64,000 nucleotides of DNA from Bradyrhizobium sp. 132. Its GTDB lineage: Bacteria; Pseudomonadota; Alphaproteobacteria; Rhizobiales; Xanthobacteraceae. The notes beneath the pieces are model-generated. The model worked only from the letters and a program-made list of their open reading frames with translations. It was not told the DNA's origin and searched no databases. The stretch lies in the NCBI RefSeq assembly GCF_023074185.1, contig NZ_JADPKY010000024.1:105839-169838 (forward strand), written 5' to 3'. Each line of letters opens with the position of its first letter. Position 1 is the stretch's first letter. Made by a program: the position numbers and the translations under genes. Positions 53,535 through 61,435 of the stretch are shown in pieces.

Positions 53535-54680
53535 ATGACGTTCCTCAGCGTCGAGCAACCAAATGGTCTTGTGTCCAGCACGTCGGGAATCGCGGTCGAT
53601 TTCGTGCGTGACTGGCGGCACGCCGCATCGCGCCTGAACGCTGGTCATCGCACTGCGTTTCAGCATGGTTATTGGCTCGGCGCCTGGTACAAAGCGTTCC
53701 ACGACCTCGCGCCGCTGATTGCATTGATCTCCGATGCCGCGACCGGCAGGGACATTGCGGTGGTGCCGATGATTAGCCACCTCAGGCGCGGCATCCGCAT
53801 CGTCGAATTCGCGGATTTCGGCGTCTCCGACAACAACGCGCCGATCCTGGCGCTCGATGCCGCGTTGGAGGCGGCGGCAACGGATGCGATCGGCAAGGCG
53901 CTGATCGACGCATTGCGCGCATTGCCCGATCGATTCGATCTGCTGCGCTTGAAGAAGATGCCAGCCCATATCGGCGGCAACCCGAATCCGCTGGTGTCGC
54001 TCGGCCGGATCGGGTCCTGCTCGCTCAACGGCAACCTCGTGCTGACCGGTGACGACTATGAAGACTACCAGGCTTCGATCAAGCGCATGCAGATGCCGCG
54101 CTGCTGGCGCGTCTTCTGCCGTCATGCCGGCGCGCGATTCGAGATCGCCACCGATGTCACGCGCGCGCGCGAGCTGCTGGACGTGATGGATGTCCAGCAG
54201 CAGGCGCGCATGCAAAAGCTCGGTTCGCGCTTCGTCCTCAACGACGAAACCCATGCGCAGTTCTATCGCGAAGTCGCCCGCCAGGGTGTCGCGGACGGTT
54301 ACGCCGTCATCTCGGCGCTGGTGTGCGACGAGGCCATCGTCGCCACCACGCTCGGCGTCAGGTTTGGTGCGACCTATTTTCTCCTGCGCATCAGCCACGC
54401 CGGCAATTCATGGTCGAGCTGCTCGCCGGGGCTGCTGGTGACCGAGCGCACCATGGCAGCGCTGCACGCAGAAGGCGTGCGCCGTTTCGACCTCAGCATC
54501 GGCAACCAGGACTACAAGCGCCGCTTCGGCGCCGAGCCGGTGCGGCTGACCGATGTCAGCGTCGCGCTGTCCTGGCGCGGCATGCCCTTCGCGTTGCGCG
54601 ATCATGCCGCGCAGGGCCTGCGCCGTCACCCCAGGCTCGCCGTCCTCGCGGCGCGGGTCATGGGCAAGGGGAGGCGCTGA
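53535..54680 (+). CDS. CelD/BcsL-type GNAT-fold acetyltransferase (polysaccharide modification)
   Basis: A 381-residue soluble protein. The pattern FQHGYWLGAWYKAF near residue 42, DLLRLKKMPAHIGGNPNPL and the C-terminal FDLSIGNQDYKRRFG (residues about 315-330) match CelD/BcsL proteins with a pair of GNAT-like domains. Members acetylate or modify polysaccharides such as cellulose. Its stop is 28 bases from that of the convergent wrbA gene. Confidence 0.88.
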   Translation: MTFLSVEQPNGLVSSTSGIAVDFVRDWRHAASRLNAGHRTAFQHGYWLGAWYKAFHDLAPLIALISDAATGRDIAVVPMISHLRRGIRIVEFADFGVSDNNAPILALDAALEAAATDAIGKALIDALRALPDRFDLLRLKKMPAHIGGNPNPLVSLGRIGSCSLNGNLVLTGDDYEDYQASIKRMQMPRCWRVFCRHAGARFEIATDVTRARELLDVMDVQQQARMQKLGSRFVLNDETHAQFYREVARQGVADGYAVISALVCDEAIVATTLGVRFGATYFLLRISHAGNSWSSCSPGLLVTERTMAALHAEGVRRFDLSIGNQDYKRRFGAEPVRLTDVSVALSWRGMPFALRDHAAQGLRRHPRLAVLAARVMGKGRR

Positions 54681-54708
54681 CGCCGCCCCCTCGCATCAGC
54701 CGTGAAGC

Positions 54709-55308
54709 CTAGCCATGTAGCTTCTTGGCGGTCTCCGCGATCTGGCGTCCCTGATAGCGTGCGCCGGCGAGTTCGTTGGCGCTGGGCTGGCGGCTGCCGT
54801 CGCCGCCGGTGATCGTGGTGGCGCCGTAGGGCGCGCCGCCGGTGACCTCGTCGAGCTTCATCTGGCCGGCGAAGCCGTAGTTCATGCCGACCACGACCAT
54901 GCCGAAATGGAGGAGGTTGGTGATGATCGAGAACAGCGTCGTCTCCTGACCGCCGTGCTGGGTCGCGCTCGACGTGAAGGCGCCGCCGACCTTGCCGTGC
55001 AACGCGCCCTTGGCCCAGAGCCCGCCGGCCTGGTCGAGGAAGTTCGCCATCTGCGAGGCCATGCGACCGAAGCGGGTGCCGGTGCCGACGATGATCGCGT
55101 CGTAATTGGCGAGGTCTTCGATTTTGGCGACGGGTGCTGCCTGGTCGACCTTGTAATAGGACGCTTTGGCGACCTCGGCCGGCACCAGTTCGGGCACGCG
55201 CTTGATGTCGACAGTGACGCCGGCTTCGCGCGCGCCTTCGGCAACGGCATTGGCCATTGTTTCGATGTGGCCGTAGGCGGAGTAATAGAGGACGAGAACT
55301 TTGGTCAT
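54709..55308 (-). CDS. wrbA: NAD(P)H:quinone oxidoreductase WrbA
   Basis: A 199-residue flavodoxin-fold FMN protein. The N-terminal FMN motif [17 protein letters not shown], the central [21 protein letters not shown] and the [10 protein letters not shown] motif are characteristic of WrbA. It reduces quinones by two electrons, preventing radical formation. Third gene of an SDR-pirin-wrbA operon (48 bases after the pirin stop); convergent with the CelD-like gene. Confidence 0.95.
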   Translation of the reverse strand: MTKVLVLYYSAYGHIETMANAVAEGAREAGVTVDIKRVPELVPAEVAKASYYKVDQAAPVAKIEDLANYDAIIVGTGTRFGRMASQMANFLDQAGGLWAKGALHGKVGGAFTSSATQHGGQETTLFSIITNLLHFGMVVVGMNYGFAGQMKLDEVTGGAPYGATTITGGDGSRQPSANELAGARYQGRQIAETAKKLHG

Positions 55309-55356
55309 GATGGTCTCCGTTGAAGGGTGATTTGAGGTGTTCCGTATGAGTGGCGC

Positions 55357-56055
55357 TTACGCCGCGTCGACCAGCACGAGCTCGGTGTCTTCCAGAGCCG
55401 TGATCTTCAATCTGTCCTCGTCGCGGATCGCGGCGCCGTCGCGAGCATTGACGCGGACGCCGTTGACCTCGACTGAACCCGCCGCGGGCACAAGATAGAG
55501 GTGCCGCGACTTTTGCGGTTCGTATTCCGCGCTCTCGCCGGCTTTCAGCGTGGTGGCGAGCACCCGCGCATCGGCGCGGATCGGCAGCGCGTCCGTGTCA
55601 CCCTCGAAGCCGCTCGCGATGGTGACGAGCTTGCCCGAGCGGTCTCCTTTCGGAAACGGCTTCGAGCCCCAGGTCGGTTGTCCGCCGCGCGCGGTCGGCT
55701 CGATCCAGATCTGGAAGATCCGTGTCTTGGTCGGCTCGAGATTGTACTCGGAGTGTCGGATGCCGCTGCCGGCGCTCATCACCTGCACGTCGCCCGCTTC
55801 AGTGCGGCCCTCGTTGCCGAGGCTGTCCTGATGGGTGATCGCGCCCTCGCGCACATAGGTGATGATTTCCATGTTGGCGTGGGGATGGGCGGGAAAGCCC
55901 GTGTTCGGCGCGATCTCGTCGTCGTTCCACACCCGCAAGGCGCCGTGACCCATGTTGTTGGGGTCGTAGTGACTCGCGAAGGAGAAATGGTGCTTGGCGT
56001 TGAGCCAGCCGTGATCGGCGCCGCCGAGCTTTGCGAAGGGTCTGAGTTCGATCAT
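55357..56055 (-). CDS. Pirin-family protein
   Basis: A 232-residue bicupin. The metal site has NTGFPAHPHANMEIITYV and NEGRTEAGDVQVMSAGSGI..HSE, with H-P-H, E and H ligands in the YhhW-type pattern. Some pirins have quercetinase activity, so it is consistent with a role in removing quinonoid or phenolic compounds together with WrbA. Second gene of the operon, 34 bases after the SDR stop. Confidence 0.92.
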   Translation of the reverse strand: MIELRPFAKLGGADHGWLNAKHHFSFASHYDPNNMGHGALRVWNDDEIAPNTGFPAHPHANMEIITYVREGAITHQDSLGNEGRTEAGDVQVMSAGSGIRHSEYNLEPTKTRIFQIWIEPTARGGQPTWGSKPFPKGDRSGKLVTIASGFEGDTDALPIRADARVLATTLKAGESAEYEPQKSRHLYLVPAAGSVEVNGVRVNARDGAAIRDEDRLKITALEDTELVLVDAA

Positions 56056-56089
56056 CTGCGTAATTCCTTATATTGGGATATTGCGGCGC

Positions 56090-56842
56090 CTAGGCGCCGA
56101 AACCGCCGTCGACGTTGAGGACGGTGCCGGTGACGAAGGAGGCTTCCGGGCTTGCGAGGAAGACGACGCCGGCCGCCACCTCCTCGGGGCGGCCGAAGCG
56201 CTGCAGCGCGTGCTGCTTGCGCTGGGTCTCGGCGAACTCGCCGCCGTCCTTCGGATTCATATCGGTGTCGATCGAGCCGGGCTGCACCACATTCACGGTG
56301 ATGCCGCGCGGGCCGAGGTCGCGCGCCGCGCCCTTGGTGTAGCCGACGACGGCCGCCTTGGTGGCTACGTAGTCGGCAAGGCCCGGGAACGAGGCGCGGT
56401 CGGCAAGCATCGAACCAACAGTGACGATGCGGCCGCCTTCACCCATCAACTGCGAGGCGGCGCGGATCGCCGCGATCACGCCATGCACGTTGATCGCATC
56501 CTGGCGGGCCAGCGCCTCGGTGTCGGCATTCGCATCGTCGATCGCACCGCCGCTCGCAACGCCAGCATTGTTGACGAGAATGTCGAGATGGCCAAACTCC
56601 TTCGCCACGTCGTTGACGAGCTGCGTCACGTCCTTGGCCGAGGCCTGGTCCGCCCTGAAGGCGCGGGCCCTGACGCCCTTTGCCTTCAGTTCAGTGACGA
56701 CCGCTTCGGCCTTTTCGGGTGACGCGACATAGCTGATGGCGACGTCCGCACCTTCATCGGCGAGTGCGCGAGCAGAGGCCGCGCCGATACCGCGCGAGCC
56801 ACCGGTGACGAGCGCAATCTTGCCTGAGAGCTTCTTGGTCAT
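56090..56842 (-). CDS. SDR family oxidoreductase
   Basis: A 250-residue classical SDR from the ATG at 56842 (MTKKLSGKIALVTGGS). TGGSRGIGAAS, NNAGVAS, the catalytic serine in GSMLAD, YVATK (catalytic tyrosine and lysine) and the C-terminal FVTGTVLNVDGGFGA. The longer frame to 57001 is rejected: it crosses the regulatory region. First gene of the SDR-pirin-wrbA operon, divergent from the LysR gene. Confidence 0.93.
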   Translation of the reverse strand: MTKKLSGKIALVTGGSRGIGAASARALADEGADVAISYVASPEKAEAVVTELKAKGVRARAFRADQASAKDVTQLVNDVAKEFGHLDILVNNAGVASGGAIDDANADTEALARQDAINVHGVIAAIRAASQLMGEGGRIVTVGSMLADRASFPGLADYVATKAAVVGYTKGAARDLGPRGITVNVVQPGSIDTDMNPKDGGEFAETQRKQHALQRFGRPEEVAAGVVFLASPEASFVTGTVLNVDGGFGA

Positions 56843-56916
56843 TGGATTTCTCCATTCCTGAATTTCTGATGACCCTTGGATAAGCCTCCGCTTGTGGTAT
56901 AGAAATAGAAACTGTT

Positions 56917-56931
56917 GAAACACATTGTTTC
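56917..56931. promoter_or_regulatory. Palindromic operator between the SDR and LysR genes
   Basis: GAAACA-CAT-TGTTTC is a perfect 6-base inverted repeat in the 116-base divergent region, 28 bases before the LysR ATG. With flanks it reads TGAAACACATTGTTTCCA, close to the T-N11-A LysR box. A GAAACTGTTGAAAC direct repeat next to it could be a second half-site. Confidence 0.65.
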
Positions 56932-56958
56932 CATTAATCACCCAATCGGACCGGTTCC

Positions 56959-57894
56959 ATGGCAAAACTCCCCGATTTCGAGGCGCTCGCGATTTTCGCA
57001 AAAGTCGTGGAATTACGGTCGTTTGCGGGTGCCGCGGGCGAGCTCGCGATGTCCAAGGCGACGGTGTCCAAGGCGGTCACGCGCCTCGAAGAGCGGCTCG
57101 GCGCCCGGCTATTCAACCGCACCTCGCGCCGGCTCGCGCTGACCGATGCCGGGCATAAGCTCGCCGAGCGTGCGACGCGCCTTTTGTCCGACGGTGAGGC
57201 GGCGGAGAACGAGGCGCTGGCGCAATCGGTAGCGCCCCGCGGGCTGGTGCGGCTCGCCGTGCCCATGACGTTCGGGATCAAGGCGGTGGCGCCGTTGCTA
57301 CCGGAGTTCTTCGAAGTCTATCCGGAAGTCTCCGTCGATCTGCATCTGAGTGATGCGACCGTCGATTTGATCGGCGAAGGTTTCGACATGGCAGTGCGGA
57401 TCGCGCGGTTGCCGGATTCCTCACTGATCGCGCGACGGCTGTTCACCATGCCGCGCTTCACGGTGGCGGCGCCGGCCTATCTCAAACGCCAGGGACGGCC
57501 GACGCATCCCATGCATCTCGCCGAGCACAAGTGCTTCAGCTACGCCTACCTCTCGACGCCGAATGTCTGGCACTACACCAATTCGGCCGGCGAACAGGCC
57601 AGTGTACGTCCGGGCGGACAGCTTCGCGTCAACAATGGCGAAGCCGTGATGCCGGCGCTGATCGCGGGTCTCGGCATCGCCGAACTGCCGGAGTTCATCG
57701 TCGGCGAGGCCATCGCCTCCGGCGAGGTCGAAGTCATTCTGAAAGACTGGAAGCAGGCCGAAGGCGCCGTGCATCTGGTCACGCCACCCGGCGGCCCCCG
57801 CCCCGCACGTGTCGAAGCGCTCGGCGATTTTCTCGCGGCGAAGCTGCCGGGGACGTGCAAGCGGCCGGCGCGCGGAAAGGCAAAGCCGTCGTAG
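56959..57894 (+). CDS. LysR-family transcriptional regulator
   Basis: A 311-residue LysR protein from the ATG at 56959. Helix-turn-helix residues 1-60 (EALAIFAKVVELRSFAGAAG, SKATVSKAVTRLEERLGARL); ligand domain from about residue 90. It is divergent from the SDR-pirin-wrbA operon, which is probably its target for quinone or electrophile stress. A basic tail ends the protein. Confidence 0.92.
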   Translation: MAKLPDFEALAIFAKVVELRSFAGAAGELAMSKATVSKAVTRLEERLGARLFNRTSRRLALTDAGHKLAERATRLLSDGEAAENEALAQSVAPRGLVRLAVPMTFGIKAVAPLLPEFFEVYPEVSVDLHLSDATVDLIGEGFDMAVRIARLPDSSLIARRLFTMPRFTVAAPAYLKRQGRPTHPMHLAEHKCFSYAYLSTPNVWHYTNSAGEQASVRPGGQLRVNNGEAVMPALIAGLGIAELPEFIVGEAIASGEVEVILKDWKQAEGAVHLVTPPGGPRPARVEALGDFLAAKLPGTCKRPARGKAKPS

Positions 57895-57930
57895 CAAAGT
57901 CGTCGTAGAGCGAGCGGCTTCAACACCCTC

Positions 57931-58016
57931 GTCATTGCGAGCGCAGCGGCGCAGCGAAGCAATCCAGACTCCCTCCGCGGTGACACTCTGGATTGCTTCG
58001 CTGCGCTCGCAATGAC
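57931..58016. repeat. Palindromic repeat, family A copy 4
   Basis: Perfect 16-base outer arms GTCATTGCGAGCGCAG and CTGCGCTCGCAATGAC, with inner pairing GAAGCAATCCAGA/TCTGGATTGCTTC. Lies between the convergent ends of the LysR gene (57894) and the hypothetical gene at 58027; two-way terminator likely. The best-preserved copy in the window. Confidence 0.85.
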
Positions 58017-58026
58017 GGAGTCTGAG

Positions 58027-58284
58027 CTACGACACCTTCACGCCATCCTTCGCGATAATTCGCAAGCTCGGCTTCAACGTTTGTTCCAGCCGCGACTTCA
58101 ATTCATGAACATGCGGATCGCTCGAGCGCTTCGCGCAGACCGCGTATTGATGCACCGATTGCGCCAATGCGCGCCGTGCCTGCGGCGTTCGCGTCATTTC
58201 GGGCTTTGAAAGCCGCAACACGATAGCGGCGAGATTCACCAGCATCTCGTCCAACGCCACGTCGATGGTTCGAAGTCTGTTCAT
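58027..58284 (-). CDS. Hypothetical protein (85 residues)
   Basis: An 85-residue helical protein starting MNRLRTIDVALDEMLVNLAA, with one cysteine, arginine/lysine-rich and predicted mainly helical. No motif I recognise. The reading frame has consistent codon use and a start with a GGGAG sequence upstream (58297-58301 on the complementary strand). Confidence 0.5.
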   Translation of the reverse strand: MNRLRTIDVALDEMLVNLAAIVLRLSKPEMTRTPQARRALAQSVHQYAVCAKRSSDPHVHELKSRLEQTLKPSLRIIAKDGVKVS

Positions 58285-58376
58285 CGCTCGACTCCCTGGG
58301 AGGCAACGGTGGGTCCAGAGGGGCGTTCCTGACCGGGCGAAACATGGATAATGCTTCGTAAATCCCGCCGCACGGC

Positions 58377-58481
58377 TTGTTCTTGCGGGCGGTCACGGAC
58401 GCGCCGGCGTTTGCCGAGTTCGTCGCCACCGACAGCATGCGGCTGATCGCGGCGGTGAAGAAGATCGGCAAGGTGGAGTAA
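58377..58481 (+). pseudogene. Remnant of a TctC-type binding protein C-terminus
   Basis: The plus-strand frame ending at the TAA at 58479-58481 reads LFLRAVTDAPAFAEFVATDS and then MRLIAAVKKIGKVE. This ends like tripartite tricarboxylate transporter binding proteins (FAxFVxxDxxR, a KxxG near the end). Nothing upstream in frame supports the rest of the family, so this is a decayed end. The rest of the gap 58285-58576 shows nothing. Confidence 0.35.
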
Positions 58482-58576
58482 GTTCCAATCGCGCTTTCAC
58501 GTTTTTTTGTTGGTCCAGAACCTCCCCGCGTCTCATTGATTGAAGACAATTCAAGAAACTCGAGAAGGATCGGGAC

Positions 58577-58942
58577 ATGCGGACAGAGCGGATTGTGCTG
58601 GGTGTAGCGCTCGCGATCGGCGGCATCGTCGCACATAGTGCCGCGTCCGCCGAAGAATATCGCGGAACCATGGAACAGCAGATGGCCTGTACGCCGGATG
58701 TGTGGCGGCTGTGCAGCGACCAGATCCCGGACGTGAGCCGCATCACGGCCTGCTTGCGGCAGAACACACCACAGCTTTCCAGCGGCTGCCGTGCGGTGTT
58801 CCAGTCCAACAACCAGATGCAGCCGCAGCAGCGGGTCCCGAGCAATCGAGCGGCAGCGCCGCCGCGCTATAACAATGCGCCGCCACCACCTCCGCAAGCG
58901 CAGCCGCGGCCTTATGATCCTTATGATGATGACAATGATTAG
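58577..58942 (+). CDS. Secreted cysteine-containing protein with proline-rich tail
   Basis: A 121-residue protein with signal peptide (MRTERIVLGVALAIGGIVAH, cleavage near ASA). The mature part has three cysteines in a pattern similar to GLG1-type cysteine repeats (QMACTPDVWRLCSDQIPDVS, ACLRQNTPQLSSGC), then a glutamine/proline-rich tail ending in YDPYDDDND. Probable periplasmic or surface protein. Ribosome binding site GAGAAGGA at 58561-58568 supports the start. Confidence 0.7.
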   Translation: MRTERIVLGVALAIGGIVAHSAASAEEYRGTMEQQMACTPDVWRLCSDQIPDVSRITACLRQNTPQLSSGCRAVFQSNNQMQPQQRVPSNRAAAPPRYNNAPPPPPQAQPRPYDPYDDDND

Positions 58943-58999
58943 CGCACGATCGGAGCGCGGTTGGCGCTAGGCGCAAAGATGCTGCCGGTGCCGCCTCGT

Positions 59000-59839
59000 T
59001 CAGCGCTCCCCCTTGCTGTCCGACTCAGGTCGATGTCGGAGCGCCGTCCGCAGGATGGCGCCGAAGAGCAAAGCCGCGACCGGCCAATGGAACCAGATCC
59101 TGTGCATGCCGGTGAAAATATTGATCAGAATCAGAAAGGCCGACACCGTGAGGGCCGCTGCAACCGGGCGGGGAAGCTTCGCTAGCCCATCTGAAACGAA
59201 GCCCATCCACGTGGACGACTCGTATCGGTCGCGGTGTACGGCGTCAGTTTGCGAGCCCGCAATTGCGTCCTGAGAAGTCAGGCGTTCGCCAGGCGGAAGG
59301 CTCCGTGCTTGAGCGGTTTGGCCGCTCATGGTCACACGATAACTGGTCACGGGAGCAATGTTTTTCATTGGACGCTGGCCGAGGCAGTCGAAGCCAACAG
59401 ACAATTTGTTGTGCACCTGATCATAGGTGGAGCTGGAGATCACGATGCCCCCGGGTTCGGCAAGCTCTTGCAGACGCGCCGCGATATTGACCCCGTCTCC
59501 ATAAAGATCGGAACCATCCACCATCACATCGCCGAGATTGATGCCGATGCGAAAACGCATCGGGGGAGGTGGGTCCGAATCCTGGTTGGAAATTTCCTGC
59601 TGAATCTCAACCGCACATTGCACGGCCTCGACGACGCTGGCGAATTCGGCGATGACAGCATCACCCCAGGTATTCACGATCCGCCCGTCATGGCGCTCCA
59701 CCAATCCCGCAATGGCCGTGCGGTAGCGGCGGAGTGTCTCCAGCGTTCCCGCCTCGTCGGCTTCCATGAGGCGAGAATAGCCGTGCACATCAGCGCACAG
59801 CACGGTGGTCAGCCGTCGTTTTACCTTATCGTCGGGCAT
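59000..59839 (-). CDS. Class III adenylate/guanylate cyclase with two C-terminal membrane helices
   Basis: A 279-residue protein. The cyclase domain occupies residues 8-165: the metal-binding LCADVHGYSRLME (first aspartate), NTWGDAVIAEFAS (second aspartate), and GDGVNIAARLQELAEPGG with the transition-state asparagine/arginine. After a linker two hydrophobic segments (AALTVSAFLILINIFTGM, FHWPVAALLFGAIL) form a C-terminal 2TM unit. Homologues occur in numerous copies in Bradyrhizobium. A plus-strand frame over it is a shadow. Confidence 0.92.
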   Translation of the reverse strand: MPDDKVKRRLTTVLCADVHGYSRLMEADEAGTLETLRRYRTAIAGLVERHDGRIVNTWGDAVIAEFASVVEAVQCAVEIQQEISNQDSDPPPPMRFRIGINLGDVMVDGSDLYGDGVNIAARLQELAEPGGIVISSSTYDQVHNKLSVGFDCLGQRPMKNIAPVTSYRVTMSGQTAQARSLPPGERLTSQDAIAGSQTDAVHRDRYESSTWMGFVSDGLAKLPRPVAAALTVSAFLILINIFTGMHRIWFHWPVAALLFGAILRTALRHRPESDSKGER

Positions 59840-59894
59840 GGTTCATACATTAGCCTCCTTGACTGGCAAATGCATCAGGCATCCCGCAGCTGCC

Positions 59895-60362
59895 TTACGG
59901 CCTGACCTCGCAGACATCGACCCATTCGGCCGCCGTCAGCTCGGCCATGCGGTCCGGCGTGATGCGCACCGCGCTATGGGTCGAGCCTGCGGCCGGCACC
60001 ACCATGTCGAACGCCTTTAAGGACACATCGCAGTAAATCGGCAGCGGCGACTTCAGCCCGAACGGACAGACGCCGCCGACCTCGTGCCCGGTGATCTCGG
60101 CGACCTCTTCCAGACCGAGCATCTTCGGCTTGCCGCCGAACGCCGCCTTCACCTTCTTGTTGTCCATGCGTGAGGTGCCGGCCGCGACGATCAGGAGCAC
60201 GCGCTCGCCGATCCGCAACGACAGCGTCTTGGCGATCATTCCAGGCTCGACGCCATAGGCCTCGGCGGCCAGCGGCACAGTCGCGGAGCTGATCGGGGAT
60301 TCGATGACGGTGATGTCGGGGGCTTTTTCAGCGAAGAAATCGCGAACGGATTGAAGGCTCAT
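59895..60362 (-). CDS. YbaK/ProX-type aminoacyl-tRNA deacylase
   Basis: A 155-residue YbaK/EbsC-family protein: VRDFFAEKAPDITVIESP, the catalytic lysine region IAKTLSLRIGERV, GKPKMLGLEEV and GGVCPFGLK. Members hydrolyse mischarged aminoacyl-tRNA (Cys-tRNA(Pro) or Ala-tRNA(Pro)), acting in trans. Coupled to the haloacid dehalogenase gene by a 4-base overlap; this is operon organisation of unclear functional meaning. Confidence 0.9.
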   Translation of the reverse strand: MSLQSVRDFFAEKAPDITVIESPISSATVPLAAEAYGVEPGMIAKTLSLRIGERVLLIVAAGTSRMDNKKVKAAFGGKPKMLGLEEVAEITGHEVGGVCPFGLKSPLPIYCDVSLKAFDMVVPAAGSTHSAVRITPDRMAELTAAEWVDVCEVRP

Positions 60363-61132
60363 TCAGGTCTCACGGGCGGGCGGCGATCCTTGGGCGATCC
60401 TTCGGCGATCCTTGGCAGCTCGGAGAGCGAACGGACGCGGTGGTCCGGCGCGAAGCCGAGCTCATCCATCTGGGTGCGGATCGCCTTGAACATCGTCAGC
60501 GGTGCCACGAGTTCATTCTCGACGCAAGCCAGCGCCATCGCCTCGGGCGTCACCCGTTCGATCCAGGCGACGTTCAGCCCGAACGCCTTCGCGCCCGCGA
60601 CGTCCCAGGGGTTGGACGAGACGAACAGCACCTCGTCGGGCGCGGTGCCGAGTACCTCGCCGATCAGCACGTAAGCTTCCGGGCTCGGCTTGAAGATCTT
60701 CTTCGCATCGACGCTGATCGTGGCATCAAGCAGGGCGTCGAGCCCGGAATTGCGCACGAGCGCACCCAGCATGTTCGGACTGCCATTGGAGAGGATCGCG
60801 AGTTTTCGCGGCTTCAACGCCGCGAGCGTGGCTGCCGCATCCGGATAGAGATCGAGATGCAGGTATTTCTCGATCACCCGCTCGAACGCATCGCTTTCAT
60901 AGGCGAGCCCGAGCACGCGCAGCGTATAGGCAAGCGAGTCGCGCGTGACGGCGTTAAAATCCTGGTAGCGCCGCATCAGCGAGCGCAACCAGGTGTATTC
61001 GAGCTGCTTGATGCGCCAGATCTGCGTGATGATCTCGCCGTAGCCCGGAAACGCATCCTCGGTGGTCTCCGCGACCGACTGGATGTCGTAAAGCGTTCCG
61101 TAGGCGTCGAAGATAACGGCTTTCAGGCTCAA
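60359..61132 (-). CDS. Haloacid dehalogenase, type II
   Basis: A 257-residue HAD-superfamily protein. Motif I IFDAYGTLYD (nucleophilic aspartate at residue 9), motif II LSNGSPNML, motif III lysine in IFKPSPEAY and the SSNPWDVAGAKAFG signature of L-2-haloacid dehalogenases. It hydrolyses L-2-halo acids to D-2-hydroxy acids. Its end consists of an imprecise 12-base repeat (GGCGATCCTT three times, 60382-60413). It overlaps the YbaK start by 4 bases. Confidence 0.93.
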   Translation of the reverse strand: MSLKAVIFDAYGTLYDIQSVAETTEDAFPGYGEIITQIWRIKQLEYTWLRSLMRRYQDFNAVTRDSLAYTLRVLGLAYESDAFERVIEKYLHLDLYPDAAATLAALKPRKLAILSNGSPNMLGALVRNSGLDALLDATISVDAKKIFKPSPEAYVLIGEVLGTAPDEVLFVSSNPWDVAGAKAFGLNVAWIERVTPEAMALACVENELVAPLTMFKAIRTQMDELGFAPDHRVRSLSELPRIAEGSPKDRRPPVRPE

Positions 61133-61225
61133 TTGACCGGTCCTCCGGATCGCTGCGGGCGCATGGACTATACTCGGCGCAGCTGTATCGATCCAAGGGG
61201 GAAACGCGAATCGGGGCCTCGGCTT

Positions 61226-61345
61226 CTAAAGCTTTACAACGATCTTGCCGAAGTGTGAGCCGGTCCGGAGGTGGGCATATGCTTCGGGGACCTCGTCGCG
61301 TGAATGGATCGCACGCAACGCGGCCATCGGATTCACCGCGCCAAG
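61226..61345 (-). pseudogene. Remnant of a zinc-type alcohol dehydrogenase/quinone reductase C-terminus
   Basis: The minus-strand frame ending in TAG at 61226 reads HSRDEVPEAYAHLRTGSHFG and then KIVVKL. This matches the end of MDR-family dehydrogenases, which finish with EAxxHLRxGxxxGKIVI. Upstream the similarity fades within about 40 codons, and a stop codon closes the frame near 61435, so only the 3' end is left. It fills the 303-base gap between the dehalogenase and the amidohydrolase. Confidence 0.6.
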
Positions 61346-61435
61346 GCCGCCATCCGCCGTCTGAGGCCTTGAGGGCCTGAGCGTGAGGGATTCGATAGCA
61401 GCGTCGAAGCCATCAATGCGCTGACGAATACGCGC

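Noticed and set aside
60361..60415. Triplet of GGCGATCCTT repeats at the end of the dehalogenase gene
   Set aside because: Imperfect, within coding sequence (PRIAEGSPKDR); may be simple slippage, no evidence of function.
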